Positions 60,651 to 64,000 of a stretch of DNA of 64,000 bases are shown here, one piece after another. The stretch covers positions 1,054,001 through 1,118,000 of the forward strand of contig CAVQYZ010000002.1 in NCBI GenBank assembly GCA_963718405.1, in the 5' to 3' direction. The position numbers and the translations under genes were made by a program. Every line of letters begins with the position of its first letter. The first letter of the stretch is position 1. Source of the DNA: Bog-756 sp963718405 (GTDB taxonomy: Bacteria; Actinomycetota; Acidimicrobiia; Acidimicrobiales; RAAP-2). The notes under the pieces were generated by a model, which was given only the letters and a program-made list of their open reading frames with translations, ran no database searches and was not told the origin of the DNA.

Positions 60651-62261
60651 TCATGCCGATCGGCTCGAGGCCCACAGCCGCGTCCGCACCTTCACCAATG
60701 CTGTGTGCAGTTCATCGGGGATCCCGCCCAGTAGGTAGAGAACGAGCACATAGAGTGTGACTTCGCCGCCGGCAAGAACTCCGGCCGTCGCCAGCCCCTG
60801 CGAACGGGCCGACAGGATGCTGCGGAACAGCACGACGCAGATGATCCCGACGGCGACCGGCCGCACGAGGATCCTCACGAGGGGGACCTTGAGCCCGACA
60901 TCCCGTCGAAATACCAGGTACACACCGCAGAGTGTCACGAGCTCTGAGAAGAGATAGGCGGTGGCTGCCCCGTTGATCCCGTAGGTGGGGATCACGACGA
61001 TGTTGGTCACCACATTGATGGCCAGTCCGACCAGGCTTACGACGATCATCTTGTGGTGGCGGTTACGGGCGACACTGGCGAAACCCAGGGCGGCGTTGAG
61101 ATAGGAGAAGATGCAGGAGACGGCAAGGATCGAAAGAGGTACGGCCGCGGCTGTGAACTTGTCGCCGGCCAGAAGGTGGATCACCTGGGCGCCGAAACAG
61201 AGGGTTCCGGCAGCAACCAGGACGCCAGCGGCAGCCAGATATCGGACCGCCCGGTCGACGATCCTGCCGAGGTCCGACTCGGAGGCGGTTGTCATCACCG
61301 GCAGGAGGCTGGTCATGAAGATGCTGGGGATAAGGAGGAAGAAGGTGATGACCGCGTACGCCACGCCATAGATCCCGACGTTGGTCGAGGTGGACATGAT
61401 GCTCAGGATGATGAGGTCGGCCTTGAGGTAGAGAAGGTTGATGATCTGAATGACGCCGATGCTCAAGGACTGCGCCACGATCGTTCGCCAACGCCTCAAA
61501 TTGAAGCGCGGCCCGAACCGAACATTGCGCCGGGTGACAACGAAGGTGGTGATGCCGGTTACGGCCGTGGAGACGAGGTAGCCGTAGACACAGGCAATGA
61601 CGCCCCAGCCGATCCAGAGCGCAACGATGATCAACCCTACGAAGATCACCTGCTGCACCAGGCTGATGACGGCGGCGATGTGGTTCCGGACACCTGCGAC
61701 GAAGTAGCCGAGGCAGACGCTTCGAAGGGCGTCGAACGGGACGGCGCAGGCGGCGATGACGACGCAGTACCGGAGGGTTGCGTTCGAACCCTGATAGGCA
61801 AGAAAGCCGAGGAACGAGACGATGGGAATGAATACGACGCTGAGAGTGAGCCGGAGCCCGAGGTTGTGACCGAGGATCGACGCGGCGTCGTGCGGGCTCC
61901 TGGCGATCTCGCGTCCGGTGATGGCGTTGACTCCGAGGTCGGCGATGAGCATGGCCGAGGCCACGAATGACAGCGAGGCCACGAAATCCCCGTACTGGGA
62001 CGGCCCGAGCCTGGTCGTCATGAGCCTCAGGGAGATCGTCCCGAGAAGCGCCACCAGGAGGTTGCTCGAGAGCACCGATGTGGTCGAGATCAGGACCCGT
62101 CGACGGTACTGGGCGGGCGGGACCGGTTCGTTGAGGCCGGATGACGGCCGTTCAGTGGTCGCGCCGGGCGTTCCCCGGGGCTCGTTCGCACTCATCCGTG
62201 CGCGTATGGCCGTGAGCATTCCTCGGGATTCCGCCTCGGTACGGTGGTCAGAGTCGCTCAC
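60651..62261 (-). CDS. Polysaccharide flippase (Wzx/MOP superfamily)
   Basis: About 536 residues with 12-14 hydrophobic helices after a polar N-terminus. The segments VLSSNLLVALLGTISLRLMT, GPSQYGDFVASLSFVASAML and YGINGAATAYLFSELVTL are typical of MOP-type lipid-linked oligosaccharide flippases. It would move undecaprenyl-linked sugars to the outer membrane leaflet. GTG 62261 overlaps the glycosyltransferase 3' end; ATG 62219 is an alternative. It ends 116 bases from the convergent GH26-like gene. Confidence 0.88.
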   Translation of the reverse strand: MSDSDHRTEAESRGMLTAIRARMSANEPRGTPGATTERPSSGLNEPVPPAQYRRRVLISTTSVLSSNLLVALLGTISLRLMTTRLGPSQYGDFVASLSFVASAMLIADLGVNAITGREIARSPHDAASILGHNLGLRLTLSVVFIPIVSFLGFLAYQGSNATLRYCVVIAACAVPFDALRSVCLGYFVAGVRNHIAAVISLVQQVIFVGLIIVALWIGWGVIACVYGYLVSTAVTGITTFVVTRRNVRFGPRFNLRRWRTIVAQSLSIGVIQIINLLYLKADLIILSIMSTSTNVGIYGVAYAVITFFLLIPSIFMTSLLPVMTTASESDLGRIVDRAVRYLAAAGVLVAAGTLCFGAQVIHLLAGDKFTAAAVPLSILAVSCIFSYLNAALGFASVARNRHHKMIVVSLVGLAINVVTNIVVIPTYGINGAATAYLFSELVTLCGVYLVFRRDVGLKVPLVRILVRPVAVGIICVVLFRSILSARSQGLATAGVLAGGEVTLYVLVLYLLGGIPDELHTALVKVRTRLWASSRSA

Positions 62262-63153
62262 TGCGACCAGACCTTCCGTGCCAGAAGTCGACGTAGGCCA
62301 GAGCCAACGCACGAGACGTGCCCAGCGCGGCTCGACCCCCTTTGTTTCGGAGTGACCGCTCGATTCTCCATGCCGAGTCCAACAGGCTGTTCCATGTGAG
62401 ATCGAAGCGGGTCCGACTGGTCTTTTGCTTCAAGAGCCGGAGTCGGTTGCGGAGGAAGTAGTACTCGTAGAGCTTCGAGCCCGACCCTCCGGTTGCCGAG
62501 CTGACGAAGTGTGTGGCGGTCGCCTCGGGGACGAATCCGACGAGGTGACCTGCCTCTTTGAATCGCAGGGTCCACTCGGTCTCCTCCCAGTACAAGAAGT
62601 AGGAGGGATCCATGCACCCCACCTCGTCCACGACCGTCCGGCGCACGAGCATGGCGCAGCCGGTCGGTCGACCTGTCCGGGTGACCCCGCGCCGCCCCAC
62701 GTCGGGCCCGGTCGTGGTCAGGTGGTGGAAGTGGCCCTGTGCGAGGTCCAGATCGGCTCCGGCGTACCAGATGTCTCCCGACGACCCACTGAAGATCGTC
62801 GGGCTGACGACGGCCAGCTCCGGGTCCGAATCCATCGCCCCGAGCAATGCTTCGATGCAGCGGGAGTCGACGGCGGCATCCGGATTCAGGAAGAAGAGAT
62901 AGTCCGGATCGACCGCCTGTGCCGCGCGGATACCGAGGTTGCACCCCCCGGCGAAGCCGAGGTTGTCACGCGGTTCCAACAGCGTGACGTGAGGCGCTAT
63001 CGAGCGTACGAGGTCCGCCGTGCCGTCAGATGATGCATTGTCGATCACGAACACCGGTGACCGGACGGTGGAGGCCTCGAGCGATTGGAGGCACGCCGCC
63101 ATGGTGTCCGCACAGTTGTGGGTGACGATGATTGTTGCGACGAATGCGCTCAT
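62248..63153 (-). CDS. Glycosyltransferase family 2 (rhamnosyltransferase-like)
   Basis: A 301-residue GT-A-fold enzyme. VATIIVTHNCADTMAACLQS, VIDNASSDGTADLVRS, NLGFAGGCNLGIRAA and the acidic nucleotide-binding region FFLNPDAAV are canonical for GT2; YFLYWEETEWTLRFKEAGH provides the ED/W region. It probably adds a sugar to a surface glycan. The ATG overlaps the stop of the upstream GH26-like gene (ATGA), and the flippase follows, so the three form one minus-strand operon. Confidence 0.92.
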   Translation of the reverse strand: MSAFVATIIVTHNCADTMAACLQSLEASTVRSPVFVIDNASSDGTADLVRSIAPHVTLLEPRDNLGFAGGCNLGIRAAQAVDPDYLFFLNPDAAVDSRCIEALLGAMDSDPELAVVSPTIFSGSSGDIWYAGADLDLAQGHFHHLTTTGPDVGRRGVTRTGRPTGCAMLVRRTVVDEVGCMDPSYFLYWEETEWTLRFKEAGHLVGFVPEATATHFVSSATGGSGSKLYEYYFLRNRLRLLKQKTSRTRFDLTWNSLLDSAWRIERSLRNKGGRAALGTSRALALAYVDFWHGRSGRSERL

Positions 63154-64000
63154 GGTGTGCCTCCACGAAGCGTCACCATGTCCTGGCGGTAGGTGGCGAG
63201 GGACCGCGGAGCGTCGGTGAGCGGGATGACCGCCGAGACCTGGGGGTTGTAGAAGATGGAGTTGTAGATGACGTCGTGGTCCCTGATGATCGAGGCCAGC
63301 CCGGCGACGTAGGTGGGATCGTCACCGGCGCCACCTTGGGACCGGGGCGCCAGGCCCCACTCGGGGATGCTCAGCGGCTTGTGGTGTCGCTGGGCGAAGG
63401 CGGCCACCGCATTCAGGCCGTCGGACTCGTTGCTGAGTTTCTGCCAGCGCTGGGCCGGTGTGAGACCGGACGGGCCGATCCCCGAGTCGTAGGCGTCAAT
63501 GCCGACGATGTTGACGGCGCTGTCGCCCGGGTACCACTCGTCGAGGGGGATGGGCTGGACGTGCTGGTTGACCGTCCAGTCGAAGAGGAAGTCGGCACCG
63601 GCGACCGAACTCATCGACCGGGCGATATTGGCCCAGTACCGGGCCCAGTCCTTGTACTGGGACGGGTCGGTGCCGAGGTCGTTGGACGGATCGACATTGG
63701 CATTGGCCTCGGCACCCAGCCGGATGACCGAGTCACCCAGGCCCTCGTGGACCAGGTTGGTCGCCAACTGGGTGGCGTAGAGGTTGTAGTCGCCGGCCGC
63801 ACCGAGCACCCGCCAGTTGGACGGGGCGTCCTTGGGCACCATGGACTGGGTGATGATGATGCGCCGCCCGGGCACGGCCCGCTTCCACCCCAGCCAGTCC
63901 GTGTTCGAGCTCGGAGGATTCGCCCACCACACGTTGGTCCAACCGGCCCAGGTGGTGGCGGCGTCGTTGTAGAGGAGGACGCAGTTGAACGTGGTCCCGG
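63150..64000 (-). CDS. Second GH26-like glycoside hydrolase, 5' end outside the window
   Basis: On the minus strand the frame entering from the right edge encodes the same hydrolase domain as the gene at 58774, with the same catalytic glutamates (RLGAEANANVD, LSIPEWGLAPRS). The two proteins are the same up to RSLATYRQD; this copy then ends MVTLRGGTP, without the 42-residue repeats. Its signal peptide and start are beyond position 64000. The stop overlaps the glycosyltransferase start. Confidence 0.85.
   Translation of the reverse strand, partial: GTTFNCVLLYNDAATTWAGWTNVWWANPPSSNTDWLGWKRAVPGRRIIITQSMVPKDAPSNWRVLGAAGDYNLYATQLATNLVHEGLGDSVIRLGAEANANVDPSNDLGTDPSQYKDWARYWANIARSMSSVAGADFLFDWTVNQHVQPIPLDEWYPGDSAVNIVGIDAYDSGIGPSGLTPAQRWQKLSNESDGLNAVAAFAQRHHKPLSIPEWGLAPRSQGGAGDDPTYVAGLASIIRDHDVIYNSIFYNPQVSAVIPLTDAPRSLATYRQDMVTLRGGTP
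63178..64000 (-). repeat. Inverted repeat, right arm (within GH26-like gene 2)
   Basis: Reverse complement of 58979-59801; the inner boundary is sharp at 63178 and the outer boundary lies beyond the window. The arms are separated by about 3.4 kb holding the repeat tail of gene 1, the flippase and the glycosyltransferase. Confidence 0.93.

Overview
The window is high-GC bacterial DNA with the gene order of an actinobacterium. The order efp-nusB-pyrR-pyr, then mihF-gmk-rpoZ-coaBC-metK-priA-def-fmt-rpe-rib-hisG, then infC-rpmI-rplT-pheST-argCJBDFRGH, together with an actinobacterial-type integration host factor and an ATPase-dead PriA, places it in Actinobacteria/Actinomycetota. Acidimicrobiia is my best guess, because the 42-residue 'GYWLVASDGGVFAFGDA' surface repeats are, from memory, typical there.

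Layout. 1-11167 (+): C-terminal part of an M24 peptidase, efp and nusB, then a compact UMP biosynthesis operon pyrR-pyrB-pyrC-carA-carB-pyrD-pyrF, with a probable PyrR-binding RNA hairpin at the pyrR ribosome binding site. pyrE and pyrK are not here. 11201-15161 (mostly -): an unrecognised protein, a frameshifted GNAT acetyltransferase and a 5-oxoprolinase module (pxpA plus fused pxpBC), apparently inserted between pyrF and mihF. 15409-28250 (+): mihF, gmk, rpoZ, coaBC, metK, priA, def, fmt, rpe, ribD, ribBA, ribH, hisG and a cold-shock-like protein. 28013-30688 (-): an MFS transporter and a DUF1844-like protein. 30886-37186 (+): infC (probable AUA start), rpmI, rplT, a SpoU methyltransferase, pheS and pheT. 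37269-39789: four accessory genes. 39936-48753 (+): an ArgR-operator pair and the overlapping operon argCJBDFRGH. 48923-50824: a DipZ-like thiol-disulfide protein. 50964-57378: a complete rrn operon (promoter, boxA, processing stems, 16S, 23S, 5S, terminator) whose 23S gene is split by a 786-nt group I intron encoding a LAGLIDADG endonuclease. 57444-64000: a surface-polysaccharide locus with an acyltransferase, two GH26-like secreted proteins in inverted orientation, a flippase and a glycosyltransferase.

Three themes stand out. (1) The two GH26-like genes share at least 823 bp of almost perfect inverted repeat around the flippase and glycosyltransferase; recombination between the arms would swap their C-terminal modules in frame. 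(2) Nine reading-frame breaks occur in conserved genes (GNAT x2, rpoZ, coaBC, priA, ribBA, MFS, pheT x2) and one more in the intron endonuclease. Most are single-base insertions lying next to a TCG or ACG triplet, which suggests a sequence-context artefact or mutational process. (3) Short tandem repeats of 11-19 bp have expanded at gene junctions and in protein tails. Several monocistronic genes also carry a TANNNT box 6-9 nt before the start codon and look leaderless.
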